This document shows, piece after piece, positions 18,299 through 26,516 of a DNA stretch of 52,136 bases (its first letter is position 1; each line of letters opens with the position of its first letter). Below the pieces are notes generated by a model. It worked only from the letters and a program-made list of their open reading frames with translations. It was not told the DNA's origin and did not search any database. This DNA comes from Candidatus Omnitrophota bacterium (lineage in GTDB: Bacteria > Hinthialibacterota > Hinthialibacteria > Hinthialibacterales > Hinthialibacteraceae), in the NCBI GenBank assembly GCA_013177805.1, contig JABLXU010000038.1, positions 1 to 52,136 on the forward strand, in the 5' to 3' direction. The translations under genes and the position numbers were made by a program.

Positions 18299-18919
18299 TT
18301 ACCAGCGCGGATACTGCCGCATCGGATACTCCACCACATACCGGCCGTTCTTGACCGTCCCCCCCACCGTGACAATGTCCCCATCCGATACCGTCCCGTT
18401 CGAGGGACTGTAATCGATCCCCGTCGCGCCGGGTTTGAAGGCGTAGTTGGGCTGCCCCCAGCACATGATGTTATCCGGTCCGGCGCTGGCCAGGCGGTAA
18501 CTGTACCCGCGCGTACCGCTGCCCGATTCGCCTTTGTCGTAATTCACGCACGACCAGTCATCGAAATAGTCGTACGTGTCGAAAAACGCGGGATCGTGCT
18601 CGCTCAGTTGACTGTAAAACGGATCGCTGGGAATGCTGCTCATGTACGAAACCGGCGTGGTGAGGGGATAAAAGCGGTGGCTGAGCCGGATTTGGCCTGT
18701 TTCCTTGGTGATGGGATTGGAGCGCGCCAGGGGAAAGTTATTGTAGTCGATCTGGTACGATTCCAAGGCGGTTTTGAGATTGCGCATATCGGCTTCCGCC
18801 CGGGCCACCTTCGCCCGGACTTGGGCGTTCATGAAATTCGGCACGGCGATGGCGGCCAGAATTCCGATAATGGCCACGACAATGAGCAATTCGATAAGAG
18901 TAAAACCGCTCGACCGCAT
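18299..18919 (-). CDS. Type II secretion/type IV pilin-like prepilin (pseudopilin)
   Basis: A 206-residue protein with a short leader and the prepilin signature GFTLIELLIVVAIIGILAAIAVPNF: cleavage after Gly 5 and Glu at mature position 5, with methylation of the new Phe expected. It is followed by the amphipathic helix VARAEADMRNLKTALESYQIDYNNFP. The C-terminal half is variable (YSYRLASAGPDNIMCWG). A GspG-like pseudopilin or a fibre-forming pilin are both possible. Lineages of this type encode many such proteins away from the secretion operon, as here. It converges with the DA1-like gene with only 8 bases between stops. Confidence 0.88.
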   Translation of the reverse strand: MRSSGFTLIELLIVVAIIGILAAIAVPNFMNAQVRAKVARAEADMRNLKTALESYQIDYNNFPLARSNPITKETGQIRLSHRFYPLTTPVSYMSSIPSDPFYSQLSEHDPAFFDTYDYFDDWSCVNYDKGESGSGTRGYSYRLASAGPDNIMCWGQPNYAFKPGATGIDYSPSNGTVSDGDIVTVGGTVKNGRYVVEYPMRQYPRW

Positions 18920-19236
18920 GATGGCTTCTCCTCCCCTGCCTTTTGCGACTCAATCGAAACCATGCCAGCTTCAGTATAATGAAAAAACCGGCGCTCTTCA
19001 CGGGGGATCACGGATTTTTTACCCGAACTCCGGGTGAAAGCCCTCTGCCGGTCCTGAAAAAATAACTGCTCTGGAATAAAATGAGATTTTCTATTGCTTC
19101 ATTTTGGGAGAAGTAATGCATCGTTTCTCAGTGCAGCGCTTGACCGGGAATTGATGTCTCAAGATGTTTCAACAAGAATGCTCGACGGTTCCGTGACAGC
19201 ATGCGGACGCTCCGGGGCCAAAACCGAGGGACAAGG
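18920..19236 (+). promoter_or_regulatory. aroA leader region with two tiny chained reading frames
   Basis: GGGAGAAGTA precedes ATG 19116, which opens a 12-codon frame (MHRFSVQRLTGN) ending at 19154. Its TGA overlaps an ATG at 19154 (TGATG) that opens a 28-codon frame ending TGA at 19240, overlapping the aroA ATG (ATGA). The chain could couple translation into aroA, or be chance. No clear promoter was found. Confidence 0.35.
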
Positions 19237-20571
19237 ATGAAAAAACTCGATGAAAATCTCACCCAGGGGCTGTGCCGGATCACGCCTTCGGGCGCCCTGC
19301 GGGGAACCATCCGCGTACCGGGGGACAAATCCATTTCCCACCGCGCGGTGATGCTGGCCTCGCTGGCGGAAGGGACCTCGGTAGTGCGGGGATTTCTGGA
19401 GAGCAGTGATTGCATAGCCACCTTGAACGCCTTCCAAAAATTGGGCGTGGAATCAGAACATCGGCCAGACAGCCTGCTGATTCATGGACGGGGGATGAAA
19501 CGGTTTCATCCCCCCCGGGAAATCCTGGATATGGGGAATTCAGGAACCGGGACACGCCTGTTGTTGGGGATCCTCGCTGGCCAGGATTTTTCCGCCACGG
19601 TCACCGGCGATTCCTCGTTGCGCAGCCGCCCCATGCGGCGGGTTACTGAACCCTTGACGCGGATGGGCGCCACTTTTACTCCCCTGGAAGAGGGATTCGA
19701 CCTTCCTTTACGGGTGGAAGGAGGAAACCTGCGGGGAATCGAGTATCGCTCGCCTGTGGCCAGCGCGCAGGTGAAATCGGCCCTGCTGTTGGCTGGCTTA
19801 TTCGCGGAAGGGCTGACCGCGGTGGAGGAACCAGCATTGTCCCGGGACCATACCGAACGCATGCTGGAAACCTTCGGTGTAAAAATGGAACGCAAAAACC
19901 TCCGCTGCGTGGTACAAGGGGGGCAAACCTTGGCCGCCCGGGAAGTCCGGATCCCCGGGGATTTTTCCTCGGCTGCTTTTTTCATGGTGGCAGCGGCCAT
20001 CTTGCCCGGCTCGGACCTGGTGATCCGGGAAGTGGGCGTGAATCCCACCCGGACCGGCCTGCTTCATGTGTTGCGGGCCATGGGAGCCCACATCACGCTG
20101 CGGCATATGAAATACTTTGGGGCGGAACCGGTCGCGGATATCCACGTAACGTACGCCCCGCTGCAAGGTACACGGGTGGAAGGGGAAACCGTGGTGCGCA
20201 TGATCGACGAGTTCCCTATCTTCGCCGTCGCGGCGGCCTGCGCCTCGACCCCGTCGGTAGTGACAGGCGCGGAGGAGCTGCGGGTAAAAGAATCAGACCG
20301 GATCGCGGTCATCGTAGAAGAGATGAAAAAATTCGGAGCAGTATTGCATGAACGTCCGGATGGTTTCGAGGTAAGCGGCGGAGCGGATCTGACCGGCGCC
20401 CGCTGTTTCGCCCATGGGGATCACCGGGTGGCGATGAGCCTGGCGGTGGCCGGCCTGGCAGCCAAAGGCGAAACGTGGGTGCAAGGGACCGCACCGGTGG
20501 CCACCTCGTTTCCCGGATTTTTTCAGATCCTGAGCGATTTAACCGGAGGCCAGGTGGAAAATCACACATGA
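19237..20571 (+). CDS. aroA: 3-phosphoshikimate 1-carboxyvinyltransferase (EPSP synthase)
   Basis: A 444-residue enzyme of the shikimate pathway that transfers enolpyruvyl from PEP to shikimate 3-phosphate. It shows VPGDKSISHRAVML (PEP and shikimate site), DMGNSGTGTRLLLG, DSSLRSRPMRR, SPVASAQVKSALLLAG, RVKESDRIA and GDHRVAMSLAVAG. The PGDKSISHR form belongs to class II, while the glycine in NSGTGTR is retained, so glyphosate response cannot be judged by eye. Start at ATG 19237 with GAGGGACAAGG upstream; an ATG at 19201 is in frame but lacks a site. Its stop overlaps the cmk start (ATGA), so the two are translationally coupled. Confidence 0.97.
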   Translation: MKKLDENLTQGLCRITPSGALRGTIRVPGDKSISHRAVMLASLAEGTSVVRGFLESSDCIATLNAFQKLGVESEHRPDSLLIHGRGMKRFHPPREILDMGNSGTGTRLLLGILAGQDFSATVTGDSSLRSRPMRRVTEPLTRMGATFTPLEEGFDLPLRVEGGNLRGIEYRSPVASAQVKSALLLAGLFAEGLTAVEEPALSRDHTERMLETFGVKMERKNLRCVVQGGQTLAAREVRIPGDFSSAAFFMVAAAILPGSDLVIREVGVNPTRTGLLHVLRAMGAHITLRHMKYFGAEPVADIHVTYAPLQGTRVEGETVVRMIDEFPIFAVAAACASTPSVVTGAEELRVKESDRIAVIVEEMKKFGAVLHERPDGFEVSGGADLTGARCFAHGDHRVAMSLAVAGLAAKGETWVQGTAPVATSFPGFFQILSDLTGGQVENHT

Positions 20572-21263
20572 AACGCGCGAAACCGATCGTAGCGTTGGAC
20601 GGTCCCGTGGGGGTGGGAAAAAGCAGTGTGGCGGCCGCGTTGGCTCAACGCTTGGGATTCGTCTATATCGACACCGGCGCGATGTACCGGGCGGTCGCAT
20701 GGTTGGCTATGCGCCAGGGAGTAGATCCTTCGAACCAGGAAGCCACCGCCGCCTTGGCGGGAGAAGCCCGGATCCGTTTCGAGCATCAGGACGGCCGGCT
20801 GCGGGTATGGTGCAATGACGAAGACGTTACCGAAGCGATCCGGACCCCGGAGGTCAGCGCGGCCACTTCTCCCGTCGCCGATAATCCCCAGGTACGCGAA
20901 CGGCTGGTGTCCCTTCAGCGCGAATTGGGCCAGGACGGTGGCGTGGTAATGGAAGGGCGGGATATTGCCACCGTGGTGTTTCCTGACGCGGAATTGCCCT
21001 TCTACCTGGATGCCGATCCTCAAGTCCGCGCGGAACGGCGGTATCGGCAATGGCTGGCCATGGGGAAACCCGTCACGCTCGAAGAAACCTACACCGGCCT
21101 GATGGAACGGGACCGCCGGGACCGCACCCGCCCCATCGGTGCCCTCAAAAAGGCGGAACGGGCCATCGTAATCGATACGACCGGCCTCTCGTTGAACGAG
21201 GTCGTCGAAACACTTTACCAACGGGTGCAGGCGTGGATGCAAAACCGGGAGGAATGCTTGTAG
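20568..21263 (+). CDS. cmk: Cytidylate kinase
   Basis: A 231-residue nucleoside monophosphate kinase that phosphorylates CMP and dCMP. It has the P-loop DGPVGVGKSS, the NMP-binding IDTGAMYRAVAW, VMEGRDIATVVFPDAELPFYLDA and the lid RDRRDRTRPIGALKKAERA. The length is normal. It overlaps aroA by four bases (ATGA), and an acpS gene follows after eight bases. The aroA-cmk pairing is widespread in bacteria. Confidence 0.97.
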   Translation: MKRAKPIVALDGPVGVGKSSVAAALAQRLGFVYIDTGAMYRAVAWLAMRQGVDPSNQEATAALAGEARIRFEHQDGRLRVWCNDEDVTEAIRTPEVSAATSPVADNPQVRERLVSLQRELGQDGGVVMEGRDIATVVFPDAELPFYLDADPQVRAERRYRQWLAMGKPVTLEETYTGLMERDRRDRTRPIGALKKAERAIVIDTTGLSLNEVVETLYQRVQAWMQNREECL

Positions 21264-21271
21264 ACGGAACC

Positions 21272-21652
21272 ATGGCGATTGTGGGGATTGGCGTGGACAT
21301 TGCCCGGATCAGCCGGATCGCACAGTCGATCGACCGGTATGGGGACCGGTTTCTCCGCCGGGTGTACCATCCCAGCGAAATCGCCTTCTCCCAAACCCGC
21401 CGGAACGGCATGGAATTTTTGGCCGCCTGTTTCGCGGTAAAGGAAGCGGCCTTGAAGGCCTTGAGTGATTTCCCGGGACGGGGCATCGCCTGGAGCGACA
21501 TCTACATTTCCCACGCGCCGACCGGCAAACCGATCCTGCACCTCGAGGGACGCGCTCTCGTCCTGGCCAAAGAAAAAGGCGTGCGTCTCTATCATGTGAC
21601 ACTGAGCCACGATGGCGATATGGCGGTAGCCCAGGTCGTGCTGGAGAGTTGA
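21272..21652 (+). CDS. acpS: Holo-[acyl-carrier-protein] synthase
   Basis: A 126-residue phosphopantetheinyl transferase that converts apo-ACP to holo-ACP for fatty acid synthesis. It has GIGVDIARISRI with the metal-binding Asp, and FAVKEAALKAL with the metal/catalytic Glu and Lys, then VTLSHDGDMAVAQVV. Start at ATG 21272, eight bases after the cmk stop; an in-frame ATG at 21254 overlaps cmk with its GGGAGGA too close. Third gene of the aroA-cmk-acpS operon. Confidence 0.95.
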   Translation: MAIVGIGVDIARISRIAQSIDRYGDRFLRRVYHPSEIAFSQTRRNGMEFLAACFAVKEAALKALSDFPGRGIAWSDIYISHAPTGKPILHLEGRALVLAKEKGVRLYHVTLSHDGDMAVAQVVLES

Positions 21653-21758
21653 GTGAATCCCGCCGATGGGATCTCCTCTTGTGCCTCCCCAAAAGAAAAG
21701 AAACGATTTGCTCGAATGCGGTGAAAGGAAAGAATTCACCCCCACCCCTTCCGGATTG

Positions 21759-21792
21759 CCCTCACCCTGACACTCTCCCGAATGAAGAGGGA
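21759..21792. repeat. Dispersed intergenic palindromic repeat, copy 3
   Basis: CCCTCACCCTGACACTCTCC, a short spacer, then GAAGAGGGA. It sits between acpS and the terminator hairpin of the next gene. Confidence 0.6.
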
Positions 21793-21876
21793 CTGGTTAC
21801 ACGTTTCCATCCATTGTCCCCCTCCGGATAAAACGCCAAGAAAGTTTTGTAATTTAGCAAAAAGCCATAAAGAAAT

Positions 21877-21903
21877 ATGGAGGCGTTTGGTTAACGCCTC
21901 CAT
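21877..21903 (-). terminator. Eleven-base-pair hairpin terminator
   Basis: ATGGAGGCGTT (21877-21887) pairs perfectly with AACGCCTCCAT (21893-21903) around a TGGTT loop. Read on the minus strand the stem is followed by TTCTTTATGG, a weak T tract. It follows the stop of the minus-strand gene at 21935 and probably serves it. Confidence 0.65.
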
Positions 21904-21934
21904 CCAAAGACTATACCGATGATTGATTCCAGGA

Positions 21935-24433
21935 TTACTTGTTTTTCAACAAATCATCCAGATCGTCATCATCATCGTCAAACTTAAAGGATGATGTAGA
22001 GGTTGTAGTGGAGAACAAGTCTTTTTTCTCCGCCGTGGCGGTTTCTTCCTTGATTCCAAAAGCGGAGGCGGCCTCCGGCACGGAAGACCGGCGTCGCGGC
22101 CGGCTGGTTAACAAGCGGCCAACCAATAATTTGAACAGGTACAACAAGACCACCGCCGCCACAACCACGACGGTATAAAAGAGGTAGGGATTGGTCCGCG
22201 CGAAAACGCGTAAATCCACCTCCGCCGGAGTGGGATCCGCGTTGCCGGCGGCATCAATTGCGCGGATTTTCAAAATATAGCCCCATTCATAAAAGGAAAG
22301 CGGGCGGTCGAACGTGAAGGCCGCACCCGCGTGTTCGAAACTCACCCACGGGCCATCCTTGATTTGATATTCGAACATCCGGGGCTGCGTGACCCGGCTG
22401 CCGTCCGGCAATTCGGAATCCGTTCCCTCCAGTTGAATCACCGGAAACGATCCATTGTATTCGCGGTTGAACGTAGCCCTGGTTTCCGGAGGCGTGCGGT
22501 CGACCAACCAAGCGAACGCTTCTTTTTGGGTTTCGTCACCCGAGGCTTCCCGGCCCCAGATTTGAATGACATGCCGGCCTTCCTCCAGTTCATTCAATTC
22601 CAAGGTTTGCGCGGTCTGCAACTCCTGGACCGGCTCCTTGTCCAGCTGGTAGAAATAGTTGAGTTGCACAGGATTGCCTTTGTCGTCCTTGGCGCTCCAG
22701 CCGAATTGGATCACATCCGCGTTGGTGCTGAGCGGGGGCGTGGACTCGAGCACCAGTTCCAATCCCACCTTCACCGTGACGGTGCATTCGGCGGGAGTGG
22801 AATCCACATTGCCTCGCGAATCCTTCATCCGGATCCGGAGCGTATGGGTCCCGTTGGAGAGATTGGTGAAGGTATGAGTGGTGCCTCGGGCGAAGGGGGT
22901 CCAATCCCCATCATCCGCCTGGGCGGAATACTCCAACTGCTCCGGTTTGTCGGAGTTGTCTTCTCCCTTGAAGGCAATCGTCACCGAACGCGAGTTGACA
23001 GGTTGGGCAGGGGAGGGAGACTGCGTGATGGCGGTTTCCGGCGCGGATTGGAATGTGTTGAAAGCAAATTCGGCCGGTTTTTCCTGGATGTTGCCCGCCA
23101 CATCCTCGGCCCGGACCATGAAAACATACTCGCCATCGGGAGGAGCCGGCAAAACGGTTTTGGTTTCCGGCTGCGGCGCCGACCATGTTTTGCCATCATA
23201 TGTGAACGCGTACACTAAACGGCTGGGAGATGAAATGTTGTCATCGCCCTGCCATTGAAATTCCACCTGGCGTCCCGTCACCGATGGGCTGGCAGGCGCG
23301 GTGACTGTGGAAGTAGGGGGAATTTTGTCGGTGCGAATATAAGTCACCCAGCTGTCATCGCCGGACCCCGCTTCCCAGACCACATGACAATCCCCGTCGC
23401 TGTAAGCCAAGCGGGGAACGTACCGGACGTTATGCTCCGGCGCCAATTGCACGGATTTCAGTTCCATCCCTTGCCGGAAGTTGACCGCCACCCGTCCGGT
23501 GGTGCGCCGGATCCAGGTGGAAATCCGCTTGCCGTCCACGATTTTCAAATCCAGCATCATGCGGGGGTCAAAATATTGGCGGTCCTGAAAATAGGGAATC
23601 CAGGTCTGTCCCCCGTCTTTCGATTCGTAACTTTTTATCTCGGTGTTCTGGTTGACGGTGATATACAGCGCTCCGTTTAGGGGTCCATACAGTTGGAAAA
23701 TGTGTGGGATATTTTCGGCGTAGATCAAATCGATCTTGTTTGGGGCCGAGAGAGAACCGGTGCTGAAAGTGTAGGAACGAACATAGAACGTGGTGCGGAC
23801 GCGGCGCATCCGGTCTTCCAAGCTGCCCTGGGTGACCCGGGTATTGTATAGATCCTCCACCGATTCAGGCCGGAAGTCCGGGCGGGAAATCGAAGGAATG
23901 CGGCCCAGCGTCTCGGCCAAGGGCGTCTCCAGCCAAAGCAGCATCGCCTGGCCATTATACAAAAGGAATTTAGGAGAAAAGGTATCTTCACGGGATTGGG
24001 TGATTTGCCGGGGGGGAGAGAACGAAACTCCCGCGTTGTCGCTTTCCGACAGAAAAAGCTGGAAGGGATTCAAGGTTTCGACTTCCACTTGGGCCGGCCA
24101 GACCACCACGACCTTGTCTCCCATGACCGCGATGGCCGGAGCGCTGGTCACCCGCAACTCTGGACCGAGATCCACTGGTTGGCTCCAGGTTTTCCCCCGG
24201 TCACGGGAATAAATCACCTTGATATTTCCTTGCCGGTAGGCCACATACACGTTGTCGCCTTCCGCGGCCACGGAAGGCATGGTCACCCGGTCGTTCATGG
24301 TGCTGGCCCGGACGATGTATTTCTCCTCACACCATCCTTCCTGCTGCGCCATAACGCGTACCGCTCCTCCCACCGCAAGGGCCATTCCCCACAGCGAGAG
24401 CCATAGTCCCAGTTGTATTGTGCGACATTTCAT
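21935..24433 (-). CDS. Sialidase-like propeller protein with repeat domains and C-terminal membrane anchor
   Basis: An 832-residue exported protein. A signal peptide (LGLWLSLWGMALAVGGAVRVMAQ) is followed by a BNR/sialidase-type region (IKVIYSRDRGKTWSQPVDLG, LFLSESDNAGVSFSPPRQI, YESKDGGQTWIPYF; residues about 40-370) with Asp-box-like S.D.G.TW repeats. Three to four Ig/FN3-like modules follow, each with an ADD, EDV or RDA-type ...DVAGN..., ...DSRGNVDSTPAE..., ...DAAGNADPTPAEV pattern. Near the C terminus lies one membrane helix (PYLFYTVVVVAAVVLLYLFKLLVG), a basic cluster and a very acidic tail with six consecutive Asp. This suggests a surface protein with a cytoplasmic tail. Catalytic sialidase residues are not evident, so it is probably a binding or structural protein. 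Confidence 0.75.
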   Translation of the reverse strand: MKCRTIQLGLWLSLWGMALAVGGAVRVMAQQEGWCEEKYIVRASTMNDRVTMPSVAAEGDNVYVAYRQGNIKVIYSRDRGKTWSQPVDLGPELRVTSAPAIAVMGDKVVVVWPAQVEVETLNPFQLFLSESDNAGVSFSPPRQITQSREDTFSPKFLLYNGQAMLLWLETPLAETLGRIPSISRPDFRPESVEDLYNTRVTQGSLEDRMRRVRTTFYVRSYTFSTGSLSAPNKIDLIYAENIPHIFQLYGPLNGALYITVNQNTEIKSYESKDGGQTWIPYFQDRQYFDPRMMLDLKIVDGKRISTWIRRTTGRVAVNFRQGMELKSVQLAPEHNVRYVPRLAYSDGDCHVVWEAGSGDDSWVTYIRTDKIPPTSTVTAPASPSVTGRQVEFQWQGDDNISSPSRLVYAFTYDGKTWSAPQPETKTVLPAPPDGEYVFMVRAEDVAGNIQEKPAEFAFNTFQSAPETAITQSPSPAQPVNSRSVTIAFKGEDNSDKPEQLEYSAQADDGDWTPFARGTTHTFTNLSNGTHTLRIRMKDSRGNVDSTPAECTVTVKVGLELVLESTPPLSTNADVIQFGWSAKDDKGNPVQLNYFYQLDKEPVQELQTAQTLELNELEEGRHVIQIWGREASGDETQKEAFAWLVDRTPPETRATFNREYNGSFPVIQLEGTDSELPDGSRVTQPRMFEYQIKDGPWVSFEHAGAAFTFDRPLSFYEWGYILKIRAIDAAGNADPTPAEVDLRVFARTNPYLFYTVVVVAAVVLLYLFKLLVGRLLTSRPRRRSSVPEAASAFGIKEETATAEKKDLFSTTTSTSSFKFDDDDDDLDDLLKNK

Positions 24434-24598
24434 GCTGATTTACTCCCTATTTCCATCAGGCGCAGCGCCCGAAATAATGGGTCACACTCTCTTTCCTGTT
24501 CATGATACTTGGTCCGGCGGAAGAACGGAAAGGGTGTGGAACCGGAAAGGATTTTTCAAGCGAAATCAGTAGTAAGATAGTCTATTTCCGGGAAGGCG

Positions 24599-25627
24599 TC
24601 ATGTACTGGACTCCGTTTGTCTCTCTTGGCTCAAATCCAGGATCAGACGTTCCAGGACAAGGCGTTTATAGATCGGGGGATTGGTCGGTTTTCGCCCTTT
24701 CAGGTCCGAATCCGCTTCCCGCAGCAAATGGATGTCCCGCCGCAAGGCCTCCAGGGTAAATTTCCGGCTGCGCTCATGGGCGCTATTCAGCGCGTAACCT
24801 TGCCGCCCCACGTGCTTAGCCCATTCGGCGATTGGCACTTTATCGGCCTCCAACGCCTTGCAGTGGTACATGGCCTTGAAATTGCCGATCAACCGGGCAG
24901 TGACGCCGATCTCGTCATCGCCTTGGGCCAGGAGGCGGTCCAGGGTTTTCAAGGCCAACACGGTGTCACGCGCGGCCACGGCGTTGGTGATCGCCCAGAT
25001 ATCTTCTTCCTCCTCGGTCTGCACCAGCCGCCGGCACATCTCCCGCGTGATGGTCTTGCTCTCGTCCGCCCACAGCAACAGCTTTTCCACTTCGCGCCGG
25101 GCGGTTTCGGCGTTGTCGCCGCAGACGTTCATGAACCACTCCAGCGCGTCCTTTTCCATGGTCACTTGCTGATCCGCGCACCGTTTAAGAACAGCCGCGC
25201 GAATTTGCGCCGGCGTGGTCTTGGAAATCTCCCGCACCCGATCCTTGCCCAAAGCCTGAAGCAACGCCATGGGGACATTTTTTTTATCGGTGCCCAGCAT
25301 GAGGAACAGGATATCCCCTCCCAACCGCGGCAAGGCATCGGTCAGGACTTCGAGATCACTCTTGCTTTCGAGATTCCCCTTGGTTTTGGGAGGATCCTTG
25401 GGGATCTTCTCGATATTCCCTAGCAGCACGACTTTGTTGGGGGTGAACAGCGAGCCGGTGCGGACTTCCTCGATTGCCCGCCGGGTTTCACCCGCGCCGG
25501 CGTCCAGGCGGACCCAGTCCACCTCCCCCTCGCCGAATCGCTTTTTCACGATCTCGGCCACGGTTTTCTCAAGTTGCAGCGTATCACCGCCGGTCACAAG
25601 CAGGATATTCGGTTCCCGTTTCGCCAT
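24599..25627 (-). CDS. holA: DNA polymerase III subunit delta
   Basis: A 342-residue clamp-loader subunit that opens the beta sliding clamp. The N-terminal AAA+-like domain has NILLVTGGDTLQLEKTVAEIVKKRF, LFTPNKVVLLGNIEKIP and DILFLMLGTDKK. The helical middle part NVCGDNAETARREVEKLLLWA and the collar-domain segment DDEIGVTARLIGNFKAMYHCKALE match the HolA family. Delta lacks a functional Walker A, as expected. It lies 12 bases downstream of the lptE-like gene, an adjacency also known from Escherichia coli (lptE-holA). Confidence 0.93.
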   Translation of the reverse strand: MAKREPNILLVTGGDTLQLEKTVAEIVKKRFGEGEVDWVRLDAGAGETRRAIEEVRTGSLFTPNKVVLLGNIEKIPKDPPKTKGNLESKSDLEVLTDALPRLGGDILFLMLGTDKKNVPMALLQALGKDRVREISKTTPAQIRAAVLKRCADQQVTMEKDALEWFMNVCGDNAETARREVEKLLLWADESKTITREMCRRLVQTEEEEDIWAITNAVAARDTVLALKTLDRLLAQGDDEIGVTARLIGNFKAMYHCKALEADKVPIAEWAKHVGRQGYALNSAHERSRKFTLEALRRDIHLLREADSDLKGRKPTNPPIYKRLVLERLILDLSQERQTESST

Positions 25628-25639
25628 GGCGGCCCGTGA

Positions 25640-26155
25640 TCACCATCCCTCGATCAACGCGCTCAACACCTGCTCGGACAGGTTATCCGTAACGTCTTGC
25701 GAACGGTCGAAGGTGGGTTCATTAGTCAAAATGAAGGTCCCTTGCGCCGAGAAGGGACGGTCTTTCATCAGGGGATGGCCGGTTGCGGTATCCAACACGG
25801 TCACCATCAAGGTAACGGTGATATTGTACCCCACGGCCCGGTCCAGATCGGTGCGGGCCATGGGAGTGACCTTGGCCTCGGTGATCACGCCCTCCATTTG
25901 CAAGTCGGCGGAGGATTGCGAGACGACTTGCAATTGCCCGTCGCGTTGAAACGCCTGGATCATGGACCGGGTGAGACGCTCTTCCAGCGCGTACTGGGCC
26001 GTTTCGTTTTTAAAAACGGAGATATGGATGGAACGCTGATCCTTGAGCAACGAAGGCGAATGCGCTCCACACCCGCCCAACATAGCCAGGGCGAATCCCG
26101 CCAGCAACAGGACCGGGACAATAGGGATACGAAGTAAAGATCGGGTGGTTTTCAT
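25640..26155 (-). CDS. lptE: LptE-like LPS-assembly lipoprotein
   Basis: A 171-residue lipoprotein starting at the ATG at 26153-26155. A signal segment ends in a lipobox (AMLGGC), so lipidation and outer-membrane placement are expected. The domain RSIHISVFKNETAQYALEERLTRSMIQAFQRDGQLQVVSQSSADLQMEGVI matches the LptE (RlpB-like) fold, the plug of the LptD translocon that inserts LPS. The adjacency to holA supports the assignment. Divergence in this family is high, so a generic LptE-family name is safest. LptF and LptG homologues lie elsewhere in the window. Confidence 0.85.
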   Translation of the reverse strand: MKTTRSLLRIPIVPVLLLAGFALAMLGGCGAHSPSLLKDQRSIHISVFKNETAQYALEERLTRSMIQAFQRDGQLQVVSQSSADLQMEGVITEAKVTPMARTDLDRAVGYNITVTLMVTVLDTATGHPLMKDRPFSAQGTFILTNEPTFDRSQDVTDNLSEQVLSALIEGW

Positions 26156-26310
26156 GATGTTGGGAGTATCAGTAGAGTTTATCAAATCCTTTTTGTTCGA
26201 ATTGATGATCATTCTCGTAAACAACTGCTATCCAACTTTGTCTTTGTGTTCTGGGCTGAAACACACGGGGTAACATTATTTGTTACTGTTTAATCGATGG
26301 CGGAGAAAGG

Positions 26311-26368
26311 ACGAATTTCGCCCTTTCAGGATTTCCCTCCCCAAGCCTCCTCTCTCCGAGGAAGAGGG
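26311..26368. repeat. Dispersed intergenic palindromic repeat, long copy 4
   Basis: It begins GAATTTCGCCCTTTCAGGAT, followed by TTCCCTCCCC and a closing GGAAGAGGGGA. The first part matches the start of the 46840 copy (GAATTCTGCCCTTGCAGGAC), showing that the element is longer than its palindromic core. The gap 26156-26516 holds nothing else I can support. Confidence 0.7.
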
Positions 26369-26516
26369 GATTATTTCTTTTACCGCCTGTTTCACAGAGA
26401 TTTCGCTCTGGACAACACTCCTGACGCGCCGCCGTGTATTAAAAAAAGGAATGCCTAAATACTAATGTTAACTTGAGAGTAGTTATCTCTATTCTAACCT
26501 TGATTGATCCCAGTTA

